NCBI RefSeq assembly: GCF_040706615.1
Contig: NZ_JAPDRF010000007.1
Coordinates: 248,001-312,000 of the forward strand
Direction: 5' to 3'
DNA from: Lentisalinibacter sediminis
GTDB lineage: Bacteria > Pseudomonadota > Gammaproteobacteria > Steroidobacterales > Woeseiaceae
Length of the DNA stretch: 64,000 nucleotides
In this document: piece after piece, positions 25,913-36,919 of the stretch
Layout of the letters: each line of letters begins with the position of its first letter
Numbering within the stretch: the first letter of the stretch is position 1
Translations under genes and position numbers: made by a program
Notes under the pieces: generated by a model
Database searches by the model: none
Seen by the model: the letters and a program-made list of their open reading frames with translations, nothing else
Told to the model about the DNA's origin: nothing

Positions 25913-25952
25913 CCGAACCAGTTGAGAACATCCCGATCCGGGGGACTAGCCC

Positions 25953-28556
<2,604 letters not shown>

Positions 28557-28602
28557 GCGGGAGGACGAAACCGGTTCCCGTACCGACAGCGGCTATAATC
28601 GG

Positions 28603-28630
28603 CGCCCCCGGTGTCTCCGGGGGCGTTCTT
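28603..28630 (+). terminator. Probable terminator after clpB
   Basis: A perfect 9-base stem CGCCCCCGG/CCGGGGGCG around a 5-base loop, followed by the weak T-tract TTCTT, 46 bases past the clpB stop. A TATAAT at 28594-28599 just upstream could be the -10 box of a promoter for the next gene, but I see no good -35 partner; if it is real, the hairpin would lie at the start of that transcript. Confidence 0.55.
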
Positions 28631-28646
28631 CGTGGAGAGAGACGAC

Positions 28647-28997
28647 ATGCCTATCTATGAGTATGTGTGCAAGAGCTGCGGGCACGAACTCGACGCCCTG
28701 CAGAAGATGAGTGACGACCCGCTGACCGATTGCCCCGACTGCGGCGAGGCGGCACTGAAGCGCAAGATCTCGGCGCCCCGCTTCCGGCTCAAGGGCAGCG
28801 GCTGGTACGAGACCGACTTCAAGACCGACAAGGACAAGAAGCGCAACCTGGCCGACGGCGGTGGCAGCGGCGGCGACGGCGAGAAGAAGTCCGGCGGCGA
28901 CGGCGACAAGAAGTCGGAGAGCAAGCCGGAAAGCAAATCCGACAAGAAGGCGAGCGACGGCAAGGCGGCCGGCTCCACCGGCGGCGCGGCGGCCTGA
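28647..28997 (+). CDS. FmdB-type zinc-ribbon protein
   Basis: A 116-residue protein. The first 42 residues are the FmdB/CxxC_CxxC_SSSS zinc ribbon: MPIYEYVCKSCGHELDALQK, then DCPDCGEAALKRKISAPRFRL. After the conserved GSGWYETDFK segment comes a low-complexity tail of about 50 residues of Gly, Lys, Asp and Ser, probably disordered. The start is the ATG at 28647; upstream residues do not match the family. It lies just before the DUF502 gene and aspS, as in many proteobacteria. Function is unknown; a nucleic-acid or regulatory role has been suggested for the family. Confidence 0.9.
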   Translation: MPIYEYVCKSCGHELDALQKMSDDPLTDCPDCGEAALKRKISAPRFRLKGSGWYETDFKTDKDKKRNLADGGGSGGDGEKKSGGDGDKKSESKPESKSDKKASDGKAAGSTGGAAA

Positions 28998-29029
28998 GCC
29001 GGGACGGCACGGGTGGAGCGGGAGCGGTC

Positions 29030-29686
29030 ATGAAGCGCCTGCGGGGCTGGCTGGTGGCGGGGCTGCTCGTCTGGGTACCGCTCGGCCTGACCCTGTTCAT
29101 CCTCAACCTGCTGGTCCGCCAGCTCGACAAGACCCTGGGCCTGTTGCCGCCGAGCGTACGCCCGCCCTACGAGGTCTTCGGGATCACGTTCACCATCCCG
29201 GGCCTCGGCATCCTGCTCACCATCATCATCCTGCTCGTGACCGGCATGCTGGTCGCCAACTTCGCGGGTCGGCGGCTGCTCGCGCTCGGCGAGGCCATCC
29301 TGCAGCGCATCCCGGTGGTGCGTTCCGTCTATGGCGCCTCCAAGAATTTCGCCGAGGTGGTGCTCGGCGACTCCGGTGACTCGTTCAAGAAGGTGCTGCT
29401 GATCGAGTACCCGCGCAAGGGCGTCTACAGCCTCGCCTTCCAGACCTCCAGCGCGCTGGGCGAGGTGCAGGCGAAGACCGGCGAGGACGTGGTCTGCACC
29501 TTCGTGCCGACCACGCCGAATCCCACCTCGGGCTTCATCATCATGGTGCCCCGAAAGGACATCATCGAGCTCGAGATGGAGGTGGACGAGGCGCTGAAGA
29601 TGATCATCTCGCTGGGCGTCGTCGTGCCCGGCTGGCACGCCGGCGAGCAGGAGCTTCCGCTTGCAGCGCCCGAGGCCAGGTCGTAA
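29030..29686 (+). CDS. DUF502 family inner-membrane protein
   Basis: A 218-residue protein with two N-terminal membrane helices (about 7-30 and 50-75) and a soluble C-terminal region with the family signatures PVVRSVYGASKNF, IEYPRKGVYSLAFQT and FVPTTPNPTSGFIIMVPR. The start is the ATG at 29030, after GGAGCGG. DUF502 proteins are widespread and uncharacterised; in proteobacteria they commonly sit directly before aspS, as here. No function can be assigned. Confidence 0.9.
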   Translation: MKRLRGWLVAGLLVWVPLGLTLFILNLLVRQLDKTLGLLPPSVRPPYEVFGITFTIPGLGILLTIIILLVTGMLVANFAGRRLLALGEAILQRIPVVRSVYGASKNFAEVVLGDSGDSFKKVLLIEYPRKGVYSLAFQTSSALGEVQAKTGEDVVCTFVPTTPNPTSGFIIMVPRKDIIELEMEVDEALKMIISLGVVVPGWHAGEQELPLAAPEARS

Positions 29687-29740
29687 CATTTCGCCTCTTT
29701 TGCCGGCGTCGCCGGTCCCTCATTCATCATCGATAACCCT

Positions 29741-31522
29741 ATGCGCACTCATTACTGTGGACAGGTCGACGAGACACTGACCGGCGAAGTCGTGGAAGTC
29801 ACCGGCTGGGTGCACCGCCGGCGCGACCACGGCGGCGTGATTTTCATCGACCTGCGCGACCGGGAGGGCCTGCTGCAGGTGGTGTTCGACCCGGACCGCC
29901 CGGAGATCTTCGCCGAGGCGGAGCGGGTGCGCAGCGAATTCGTCCTGGCGGTGCGCGGCAAGGTGCGGCCGCGGCCCGAGGGCACGGTGAACCCGAATAT
30001 GCGGACCGGGCAGATCGAGGTGCTGGCCGAGGAGCTGACGGTGCTGAACGGCGCGAAGACGCCGCCGTTCCATCACGACGAGACCGCCAACGAGGAGCTC
30101 AGGCTCCGCTACCGCTACCTGGATCTGCGCCGCGAGGACATGCTGTCGAACCTGCGCCTGCGCCATGCCGCCACGCGCTCGCTGCGCCGGTTCCTCGACG
30201 ACGAGGGCTTCATCGACGTCGAGACGCCGATGCTGACCAAGACCACGCCGGAGGGCGCGCGGGACTACATCGTCCCCAGCCGCACCCATCCGGGCAAGTT
30301 CTTCGCGCTGCCGCAGTCGCCGCAGATCTTCAAGCAGCTGCTGATGATGTCGGGCATCGACCGCTACTACCAGATCGTGCGCTGCTTCCGCGACGAGGAC
30401 CTGCGCGCCGACCGCCAGCCCGAGTTCACCCAGCTCGACATCGAGATGAGCTTCGTCGAGGAGCAGACGGTGATGGGCACCATGGAGCGGCTGATCCGTG
30501 CCCTGTTCGCCGACGTGCTCGGCGTCGAGCTGCCCGCACCCTTCCCGCGCATGGCCTGGGCGGAGGCGATGCAGCGCTTCGGCTCCGACAAGCCGGATCT
30601 GCGCATCCCGCTGGAGCTGGTGGAAGTCTCCGACCTCCTCGAAGGGGTCGAATTCAAGGTGTTCGCCGGCCCCGCCGCGGACCCGAAGGGCCGGGTGGCC
30701 GCGCTGCGCCTGCCGAAGGGCGGCGAACTCACCCGCAAGGAGATCGATGACTACACCGCCTACGTGGGCCGCTACGGCGCCAAGGGCCTCGCCTACATCA
30801 AGGTGAATGACACCGCCGCCGGCCGTGAGGGCCTGCAGTCGCCTATTCTCAAGTTCCTGCCGGACGAGGCCATTGCCGGCATCATGGAGCGTACCGGCGC
30901 GGCAGACGGCGACCTGGTGTTCTTCGGCGCGGACAAGGCGCACGTGGTGAACGACGCCCTCGGCGCCCTGCGGGTGAAGCTGGGCGAGGACCGGGGCCTG
31001 GTGGAGGCCGGCTGGAAGCCGCTGTGGGTGGTCGAGTTCCCGATGTTCGAGCGCGACGCCGCCACGGGCCGACTGGACCCGCTGCACCATCCGTTCACGG
31101 CGCCCTCGATCAGTGACGCCGAGGCCCTGCGCAAGGACCCGGAACACGCACTCTCCCGCGCCTACGACATGGTGCTGAACGGCTCGGAGATCGGCGGCGG
31201 CTCCATCCGTATCCACGATCAGGAGGTGCAGTCGGCGGTGTTCGACCTGCTGCAGATCGGCCCCGAGGAGGCGGAGCAGAAGTTCGGCTTCCTGCTGCGC
31301 GCGCTCGAGTACGGTTGCCCGCCCCACGGCGGCATCGCCTTCGGCCTCGACCGCCTGGTGATGCTGATGGCCGGCGCCGAGAGCATCCGCGACGTCATCG
31401 CCTTCCCGAAGACCCAGACGGCGGCCTGCCCGCTCACGGACGCGCCGGGCGACGTCTCCGCCCAGCAGCTGCGCGAGGTGGGCATCCGGCTCCGCAAGCC
31501 GCGGGGCGATACCGCGAGCTGA
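29741..31522 (+). CDS. aspS: Aspartate-tRNA ligase
   Basis: A bacterial-type class II AspRS of 593 residues. It has the OB-fold anticodon domain (GWVHRRRDHGGVIFIDLRD), motif 2 in FRDEDLRADRQPEFTQLDIE, the bacterial GAD insertion (about 290-420), and motif 3 GIAFGLDRLVMLM. The His at residue 30 in RRRDHGG matches the pattern described for non-discriminating enzymes such as that of Pseudomonas aeruginosa, whereas E. coli has Leu. It may thus also charge tRNA-Asn, with GatCAB amidating the product. That is inference. aspS-nudB order follows the usual gammaproteobacterial layout. Confidence 0.97.
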   Translation: MRTHYCGQVDETLTGEVVEVTGWVHRRRDHGGVIFIDLRDREGLLQVVFDPDRPEIFAEAERVRSEFVLAVRGKVRPRPEGTVNPNMRTGQIEVLAEELTVLNGAKTPPFHHDETANEELRLRYRYLDLRREDMLSNLRLRHAATRSLRRFLDDEGFIDVETPMLTKTTPEGARDYIVPSRTHPGKFFALPQSPQIFKQLLMMSGIDRYYQIVRCFRDEDLRADRQPEFTQLDIEMSFVEEQTVMGTMERLIRALFADVLGVELPAPFPRMAWAEAMQRFGSDKPDLRIPLELVEVSDLLEGVEFKVFAGPAADPKGRVAALRLPKGGELTRKEIDDYTAYVGRYGAKGLAYIKVNDTAAGREGLQSPILKFLPDEAIAGIMERTGAADGDLVFFGADKAHVVNDALGALRVKLGEDRGLVEAGWKPLWVVEFPMFERDAATGRLDPLHHPFTAPSISDAEALRKDPEHALSRAYDMVLNGSEIGGGSIRIHDQEVQSAVFDLLQIGPEEAEQKFGFLLRALEYGCPPHGGIAFGLDRLVMLMAGAESIRDVIAFPKTQTAACPLTDAPGDVSAQQLREVGIRLRKPRGDTAS

Positions 31523-31533
31523 GCGCCGGCGCC

Positions 31534-31992
31534 GTGACTGCACCGACTCCCGCCAGGCCCTACCGGCGTCCCGAGTCGGTGCTGGTGGTCGTCTACGCGG
31601 CCAGCGGCGAGGTCCTGCTGCTGCATCGCCAGCGCCCCTTCGAATTCTGGCAGTCCATCACCGGCAGCCTGCTGCGGGACGAGACCCACGACAGCGCGGC
31701 CGCCCGGGAGCTCGCCGAGGAGACCGGCTTCGAGGACAACGGCACGCTCGCCTACACCGGGGTCAGCCGCGTCTTCGTCATCGATCCCCGCTGGCGCAAC
31801 CGCTACCCGCCGGGCATCTTCGAGAACGTCGAATATGAATGGCGCTTCCGGCTCGACGAGCCCCGGGACGTGGTGCTGAGCCCGAGCGAGCACTCCGCGT
31901 TCACGTGGGTGCCCCTCGAGGAAGCCATCGAACGAGTCTGGTCCTGGACCAACCGGGAGGCGCTCGAAGACCTGGCCAGGGACCTGGCGTGA
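31534..31992 (+). CDS. nudB: Dihydroneopterin triphosphate diphosphatase (Nudix) NudB
   Basis: A 152-residue Nudix protein located directly after aspS, the position of nudB in E. coli, where the enzyme removes pyrophosphate from dihydroneopterin triphosphate in folate synthesis. The opening YRRPESVLVVVYAASGEVLL and FWQSITGSLLRDE match NudB, followed by the Nudix helix RELAEETGFE. The usual GG of the Nudix box is GS/LL-like (ITGSLLRDET), as in NudB. The start is GTG at 31534, 11 bases after aspS. The next gene's GTG start overlaps its stop. Confidence 0.9.
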   Translation: MTAPTPARPYRRPESVLVVVYAASGEVLLLHRQRPFEFWQSITGSLLRDETHDSAAARELAEETGFEDNGTLAYTGVSRVFVIDPRWRNRYPPGIFENVEYEWRFRLDEPRDVVLSPSEHSAFTWVPLEEAIERVWSWTNREALEDLARDLA

Positions 31993-32639
31993 ACCCGGAG
32001 GGAGAACGCAGCGCACTCGTCCTGGTGCACGGTCTCTGGCTCGGATCCTGGGCGCTGAAGCGTCTCGCCCGACGCCTGCGCGAGGCCGGCCGGGACGATG
32101 TCAACCTCTTCTCCTGGCGCACCATCCGCCACGGCATCGATGCGAACGCCCGGGACCTCCGCGCCTTCGCCGCCAGCCTGCACGCCGGCCGCATCGGCTG
32201 GGTAGGCCACAGCCTCGGCGGCGCCCTGATACTGCGCACGCTGGCGGGCTGGGACGAGGCGCCGCCGGGCCGCATCGTCTGCCTGGGATCGCCCCTGACC
32301 GGCAGCCGCTCGGCGGAACGCCTCGCCTCCTCGCGCCTCGGCAGACGCCTCACCGGCCGCAGCATCGCCGGCGGCGTGCTCGACTCGAGCGCGGCGGAGT
32401 GGTGCCCGCCGGAACTCGCCGCGCGCACCGGCGTAATCGCCGGCAGCCGGGGCGTGGGCGCCGGCCGCCTGCTCGGCCGCCTGGAGCCGCCCCACGACGG
32501 TACGGTGCGGGTGGCGGAGACAAAGCTGCCCGGCATCGCCGATCACCTGGTGCTCAACGTGACCCACACGGGCCTCCTGTTCTCCCGCGCCGCCGCCGCC
32601 GCCGCGGATACCTTCCTCCGCGAAGGAAGATTCGCGTAG
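31989..32639 (+). CDS. Alpha/beta hydrolase (PGAP1/lipase-like)
   Basis: A 216-residue alpha/beta hydrolase. LVLVHGLWLGSW holds the oxyanion-hole HG, and the nucleophile Ser lies in VGHSLGGAL (about residue 76). The final His is probably in the THTGLLFS segment, which is typical for this group. The start is GTG at 31989, overlapping the nudB stop (GTGA). No signal peptide is present, so it acts in the cytoplasm. The substrate is unknown. Its TAG stop lies inside a REP-like repeat. Confidence 0.8.
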   Translation: MNPEGERSALVLVHGLWLGSWALKRLARRLREAGRDDVNLFSWRTIRHGIDANARDLRAFAASLHAGRIGWVGHSLGGALILRTLAGWDEAPPGRIVCLGSPLTGSRSAERLASSRLGRRLTGRSIAGGVLDSSAAEWCPPELAARTGVIAGSRGVGAGRLLGRLEPPHDGTVRVAETKLPGIADHLVLNVTHTGLLFSRAAAAAADTFLREGRFA

Positions 32640-32657
32640 GAGGGCCTTCAGGCCCGA
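32636..32657 (+). repeat. REP-like element, copy 2
   Basis: Direct orientation, beginning GTAGGAGGGCCTTCAGGCCC. The TAG stop of the upstream hydrolase lies in its first four bases. Confidence 0.85.
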
Positions 32658-32695
32658 TCCGCCCTGCCAGACCCGCGTTCTTTTGTGGCCGCCCT

Positions 32696-32749
32696 GCGGG
32701 GGTATCCATCTTGCTCCCGACGAAAGGTCGCGGCGACGGATACCCCCGC
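32696..32749. repeat. Inner inverted repeat 1
   Basis: Perfect 12-base arms GCGGGGGTATCC (32696-32707) and GGATACCCCCGC (32738-32749) around a 30-base spacer, nested inside the REP pair. Confidence 0.8.
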
Positions 32750-32841
32750 ATGACGGCCGCCGCGTGGTGGCGTGACGGAGCTGACAGTCAGGAGCGCCTG
32801 CTGATTTGTGCCAAGCCTCTCGGCTACGGGCCCGTCAGCGG

Positions 32842-32959
32842 CTGGGGCGGGCTGCGGGGGTCGTCCGGGCCGACTGGAGCCAGGACGGCGGGAAGGAGGC
32901 CCGGCCGAAGCGAAGGAGGACAGGACGTCCGACTGAGCGTCCCCCGCAGTCCGCCCCAG
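32842..32959. repeat. Inner inverted repeat 2
   Basis: Arms of 19 bases at 32842-32860 (CTGGGGCGGGCTGCGGGGG) and 32941-32959 pair with one mismatch. The 80-base spacer is rich in GGAGG and GGCCC words. Confidence 0.8.
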
Positions 32960-32992
32960 TCGATGGCGGGCCAACGCCGATAGAAAGCCGGA

Positions 32993-33014
32993 TCGGGCCT
33001 GAAGGCCCTCCTAC
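32993..33014 (-). repeat. REP-like element, copy 3
   Basis: Inverted with respect to copy 2 and identical to it over 22 bases. The TAG stop of mutS (minus strand, 33011-33013) lies in it, mirroring the hydrolase end. Confidence 0.85.
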
Positions 33015-35584
33015 GAGCCGTCCGCCAGGTCTTTCAGCTTGTAGATCAGGTCCAGCGCCTGGCGGGGCGAGAGCGAGTCCGGGTCCAGATCCTCCAGCGT
33101 CTCGCGTAGCGCGTCCCCCGGCGGCTCCTCCTGCGTCGGCGGCGCCAGGGCCAGTTCCTGCTGGGGGCCGTGGTCGCGGTGATGCCGGGCGGACTCCAGC
33201 TGCTCCAGGTGGCGGCGGGCGCGCCGTATCACCGATTTCGGCACGCCGGCCAGTGCAGCCACCTCCAGGCCGTAGCTCTGGTTGGCCGGGCCCGGCTTCA
33301 CCGCGTGCAGAAAGATGAGCCGGTCGCCGTGGGAGGTGGCATCGAGGTGCACGTTGGCGGCGTGGGGCAACTCGTCGGGCAGCGCCGTGAGCTCGAAGTA
33401 GTGGGTGGCGAACAGCGTGAAGGCGCGCAGTCGGGTGGCGATGTGATGGGCCGCCGCCCAGGCCAGCGACAGGCCGTCGAAGGTGCTGGTGCCGCGGCCG
33501 ATCTCGTCCATCAGCACCAGGCTCGCGGGCGTGGCGTTGTGCAGGATGTTGGCGGTCTCGGTCATCTCCACCATGAACGTGGAACGCCCGCCGGCCAGGT
33601 CGTCCGAAGCACCGATGCGGGTGAAGATGCGGTCGACCGGGCCGATCTCCAGCGCGTCCGCCGGCACAAAGCTGCCGATGTGGGCAAGGATGACGATGAG
33701 CGCCGCCTGGCGCATGTAGGTGGACTTGCCGCCCATGTTCGGGCCGGTGATGATCAGCAGGCGCCGCTCGTCGTCGAGCTCCAGGTCGTTCGGCACGAAA
33801 GGTGCCTCGAGTACCCGCTCCACCACCGGGTGACGACCGGCGCGGATCGCGATGCGCGGCTCGTCGCCGAGCATCGGCCGGGACAGGCCGAGGCGCTCGG
33901 CCCGCTCGGCGAAGCACGCCAGCACGTCGAGTTCGGCCAGCGCCGACGCCGTGCGGCGCAGCGGGCCCAGCACCTCGTGCAGCGCGTCGATCAGGCCCTC
34001 GTACAGCGCCTTCTCCCGGGCCAGCGCGCGCTCCCGGGCGCTCAGTACCTGGTCCTCGAAGCGCTTGAGTTCCGGCGTGATGAACCGTTCGGCCGCCTTC
34101 AGCGTCTGGCGCCGGGTGTATTCCTCGGGCGCCTTCTGCGCCTGGGCCTTGCTGATCTCGATGTAGTAGCCGTGCACCCGGTTGTAGCCCACCTTCAGCG
34201 TGGGCAGGCCGGTGCGCTCGCGCTCGCGCTGCTCCAGATCCACCAGATACCGGTCGGCGTTGGCGCTGATATCCCGCAGTTCGTCGAGCTCCGCGTCGTA
34301 GCCGGAGGCGATGACGCCGCCGTCGCGGATCAGCATGGGCGGGTTCTCCACCAGCGCGGTTTCCAGCAGCCGGTGGGTATCCGGGTGCTCGGCCGCGTCG
34401 GCGGCCAGCTCGGCCAGGCGCGGTGCGTCGAGGCCGGCGAGCAGCCGGGCGAGGTCCGGCAGACGTCCCAGGCTGTCGCCGAGCTGGCGCAGGTCCCGCG
34501 GACGGGCCGAGCGCAGCGCCACCCGGGAGAGGATGCGCTCCAGATCGCCGACGTCGGCAAGCAGATCGCGCAGTTCCTCGGGGCCGCGCTCGAGCAGCGT
34601 CGCCACCGCATCGTAGCGGGCGCCGATGACGGCGTGGCTGCGTACGGGCCGGTTGATCCAGCGCCGCAGCAGCCGGCTGCCCATGGCCGTACGGCAGGTA
34701 TCCATGACGCCGGCGAGGGTGTGCTGATCCTGGCCCGAGAGGCTGCGGTCGAGTTCCAGGTTACGCCGCGTCGCCGCATCCATGAGGATGGCGTCGTCCG
34801 GCTGCTCGGCGGCCATGCCGTCGATGTGGGGCAGGGCGCCGCGCTGGGTATCGCGGACGTATTCGAGCAGGCCGCCCGCGGCGCGGATGGCGATCTCCAG
34901 ACCGTCGATACCAAAGCCGGTCAGGTCCCGGGTACCGAACTGCTCACACAGGAGCCTTGTTGCCGTCTCGCCATCGAAGTGCCAGGGCGGCCGGCCGCGG
35001 GCGCCGGCGCGCTCTGCCAGCCAGCCGGGCACGCCGCCTTCCTCGTCGTAGAGGATTTCGGCCGGCTGCAGTCGCTCGATCTCCGCCGCCAGCGCGCCCT
35101 CGTCCGGCACCTGGCTCACCAGGAAGCGCCCGGCGGAGAGATCCAGCCAGGCGATGCCGATCTCCCGGCGGGCGAGCACCACCGCCGCCACCGCGTTGTC
35201 GCGCCGCTCCTGCAGCAGGCTGGCCTCGGTGAGCGTGCCCGGCGTGACGATGCGCACCACCTTGCGCTCCACCGGGCCCTTGCTCGCCGCCGGGTCGCCG
35301 ATCTGCTCGCAGATGGCCACCGACTCGCCGAGCTTCACCAGCTTGGCGAGGTAGCTGTCCACCGCGTGATACGGCACGCCGGCCATGGGGATGGGCTCGC
35401 CGGCGGACTTGCCCCGGGTGGTGAGCGTGATGTCGATGAGCTCGGCGGCGCGGCGGGCGTCGTCGTAGAAGAGCTCGTAGAAGTCGCCCATGCGATAGAA
35501 GAGCAGGGTGTCCGGATGCTCGGCTTTCAGGCCGAGATACTGCTGCATCATCGGCGTGTGTTCTGCACGGGCGGACGCGCTCAT
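33011..35584 (-). CDS. mutS: DNA mismatch repair protein MutS
   Basis: Recognises mismatches and starts methyl-directed repair. It has 857 residues. The mismatch-binding Phe-x-Glu is visible in MGDFYELFYDDA (about 32-43). The connector, lever and clamp domains follow, then the ATPase with Walker A GPNMGGKSTYMRQ (about 615) and the DEIGRGTSTFDGLSLAWA signature. The extreme C-terminus (DLDPDSLSPRQALDLIYKLK) matches the tetramerisation tail. The start at 35584 gives MSASARAEHTPMMQQYL, the usual N-terminus. It is convergent with the hydrolase across the REP block. Confidence 0.98.
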   Translation of the reverse strand: MSASARAEHTPMMQQYLGLKAEHPDTLLFYRMGDFYELFYDDARRAAELIDITLTTRGKSAGEPIPMAGVPYHAVDSYLAKLVKLGESVAICEQIGDPAASKGPVERKVVRIVTPGTLTEASLLQERRDNAVAAVVLARREIGIAWLDLSAGRFLVSQVPDEGALAAEIERLQPAEILYDEEGGVPGWLAERAGARGRPPWHFDGETATRLLCEQFGTRDLTGFGIDGLEIAIRAAGGLLEYVRDTQRGALPHIDGMAAEQPDDAILMDAATRRNLELDRSLSGQDQHTLAGVMDTCRTAMGSRLLRRWINRPVRSHAVIGARYDAVATLLERGPEELRDLLADVGDLERILSRVALRSARPRDLRQLGDSLGRLPDLARLLAGLDAPRLAELAADAAEHPDTHRLLETALVENPPMLIRDGGVIASGYDAELDELRDISANADRYLVDLEQRERERTGLPTLKVGYNRVHGYYIEISKAQAQKAPEEYTRRQTLKAAERFITPELKRFEDQVLSARERALAREKALYEGLIDALHEVLGPLRRTASALAELDVLACFAERAERLGLSRPMLGDEPRIAIRAGRHPVVERVLEAPFVPNDLELDDERRLLIITGPNMGGKSTYMRQAALIVILAHIGSFVPADALEIGPVDRIFTRIGASDDLAGGRSTFMVEMTETANILHNATPASLVLMDEIGRGTSTFDGLSLAWAAAHHIATRLRAFTLFATHYFELTALPDELPHAANVHLDATSHGDRLIFLHAVKPGPANQSYGLEVAALAGVPKSVIRRARRHLEQLESARHHRDHGPQQELALAPPTQEEPPGDALRETLEDLDPDSLSPRQALDLIYKLKDLADGS

Positions 35585-35809
35585 TCTTCGCTGTTTTCCG
35601 GTGTGGGGCGGGCCGGATAGGCTAGCCCGTCACGGTCGGCAAGTCGATGGGCTGTCGGAGGCGGCGACCCGGCCGGTGGGTGTGCCGGTTTGCCAGGCCA
35701 TCGGTGACACCATCTGTGACACCGTGGGTTCCTGTACGTCCCGGCCGCGGGGTACAGTACGCGACCATTCCACTGTCCGGTTCTCGTAGCCGCGGACCCG
35801 CGGACACCC

Positions 35810-36919
35810 ATGAAGATTCTGCACCTGGAGACGGGACTCAACCTGTACGGCGGCGCCCAGCAAGTGCTTTATCTGCTGGATGCGCTCGCCGATGACGAGT
35901 CCGAGCACCTGCTGGTCAGCGCCATCGGCAGCGAGGTGGGCGAGGCCGCCCGGGCGGCAGGTCACCACGTGCGCGAGTTGACCATGCGCGGTGACCACGA
36001 CCTCGGGTTCCTGCCGCGCATGCGCCGGGTGCTGGAGGAGGAGCGGCCCGATATCCTGCATGCCCACAGTCGTCGCGGCGCGGACCTGCTCGGCGGTCTG
36101 GCGGCCCGGCGCAGCGGCATCTGCGCGGTGGTCTCCCGGCGGGTCGACAACCCGGAACCGCGCTGGCTCGCCGCCGTGCGCTATCGGCCGTACATCCGCA
36201 TCGTCGCCATCTCCAACGCGATCGAGCGAGTGCTGACGGACGCCGGTATCGACCGCCGGCGCATCACGGTGATCCCCGACTGCGTGGATGCCGAGCCCTT
36301 CGCCGGGGCGCCGGAGCGGGAATGGCTGCGCGCCGAATTCGGTCTGCCGGCCGGCGCGCCGGTGGCCGGCGTGGTCGCCCAGCTGATCGAGCGCAAGGGC
36401 CACCGGTACCTGCTCGAGACCATGCCCGCCGTGCTGGAGGACTGTCCCGGGCTCCACGTGATTTTTTTCGGCCGTGGGCCACTGGAGAAGGCTCTGGCCT
36501 CGGAGATCCGGCGCCTCGGGTTCGCGGACCGGGTGCTGATGGCCGGTTTCCGCGATGACATGGCGCGCATACTCCCGGCGCTGGACCTGGTAGTGCATCC
36601 CGCACTGGCGGAGGGCCTCGGCGTGGCGCTCCTGCAGGCGGCCGCCGCATCCGTGCCGGTGGTCGGGTTCGCCGCCGGCGGTGTCTGCCAGGCCGTGGAG
36701 CCGGGGCGCACCGGCCTGCTGGTGCCGCCCCGGGATTCCGAGGCGCTCGGCCGGGCCATGCTGCGGGTATTGACCGATCCCGCGCTGGCCCGCAGTCTGG
36801 GCGAGGCCGGCCGCGTCCGGGTGCGCAGCGAATTCACCCCGGAGCGCATGGCCGCGCGCCATCTGGCGCTTTACCGGGAAGTGCTCGGCGGCGCGGACAC
36901 GAACACGGAAGACCCATGA
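35810..36919 (+). CDS. GT4-family glycosyltransferase
   Basis: A 369-residue GT-B enzyme. The N-terminal half opens MKILHLETGLNLYGGAQQVLY with the conserved GGAQ/GGAE-type loop. The C-terminal nucleotide-sugar domain has VAQLIERKGHRYLLE and the EX7E-type segment HPALAEGLGVALLQAAAASVPVVG. It probably extends a lipopolysaccharide or exopolysaccharide, but no other polysaccharide genes are adjacent. It overlaps pncC by 4 bases (ATGA), so the two are coupled. The 225 bases upstream contain two direct copies of GTGACACC at 35704 and 35716 (12-base spacing), a possible regulator site. Confidence 0.88.
   Translation: MKILHLETGLNLYGGAQQVLYLLDALADDESEHLLVSAIGSEVGEAARAAGHHVRELTMRGDHDLGFLPRMRRVLEEERPDILHAHSRRGADLLGGLAARRSGICAVVSRRVDNPEPRWLAAVRYRPYIRIVAISNAIERVLTDAGIDRRRITVIPDCVDAEPFAGAPEREWLRAEFGLPAGAPVAGVVAQLIERKGHRYLLETMPAVLEDCPGLHVIFFGRGPLEKALASEIRRLGFADRVLMAGFRDDMARILPALDLVVHPALAEGLGVALLQAAAASVPVVGFAAGGVCQAVEPGRTGLLVPPRDSEALGRAMLRVLTDPALARSLGEAGRVRVRSEFTPERMAARHLALYREVLGGADTNTEDP

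Larger units (their letters stand above)
32636..33014. repeat. REP-flanked nested inverted-repeat block
   Basis: This 379-base gene-free block between the hydrolase and mutS is bounded by two inverted copies of a 22-base REP-like element and contains two further inverted-repeat pairs. No coding frame in it resembles a protein. It may fold into a cruciform or long stem-loop and act as a bidirectional transcription barrier between two convergent genes, or be a small non-autonomous mobile element. Confidence 0.75.

Noticed and set aside
35504..35584. A longer mutS start upstream
   Set aside because: The accepted start gives the conserved N-terminus, and upstream codons lack family similarity.
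33170..35620. Very long open frame antisense to mutS (over 800 codons)
   Set aside because: It is a shadow produced by high-GC codon bias; its residues are dominated by Arg, Ala, Gly, His and Val with no domain, and mutS is complete on the other strand.
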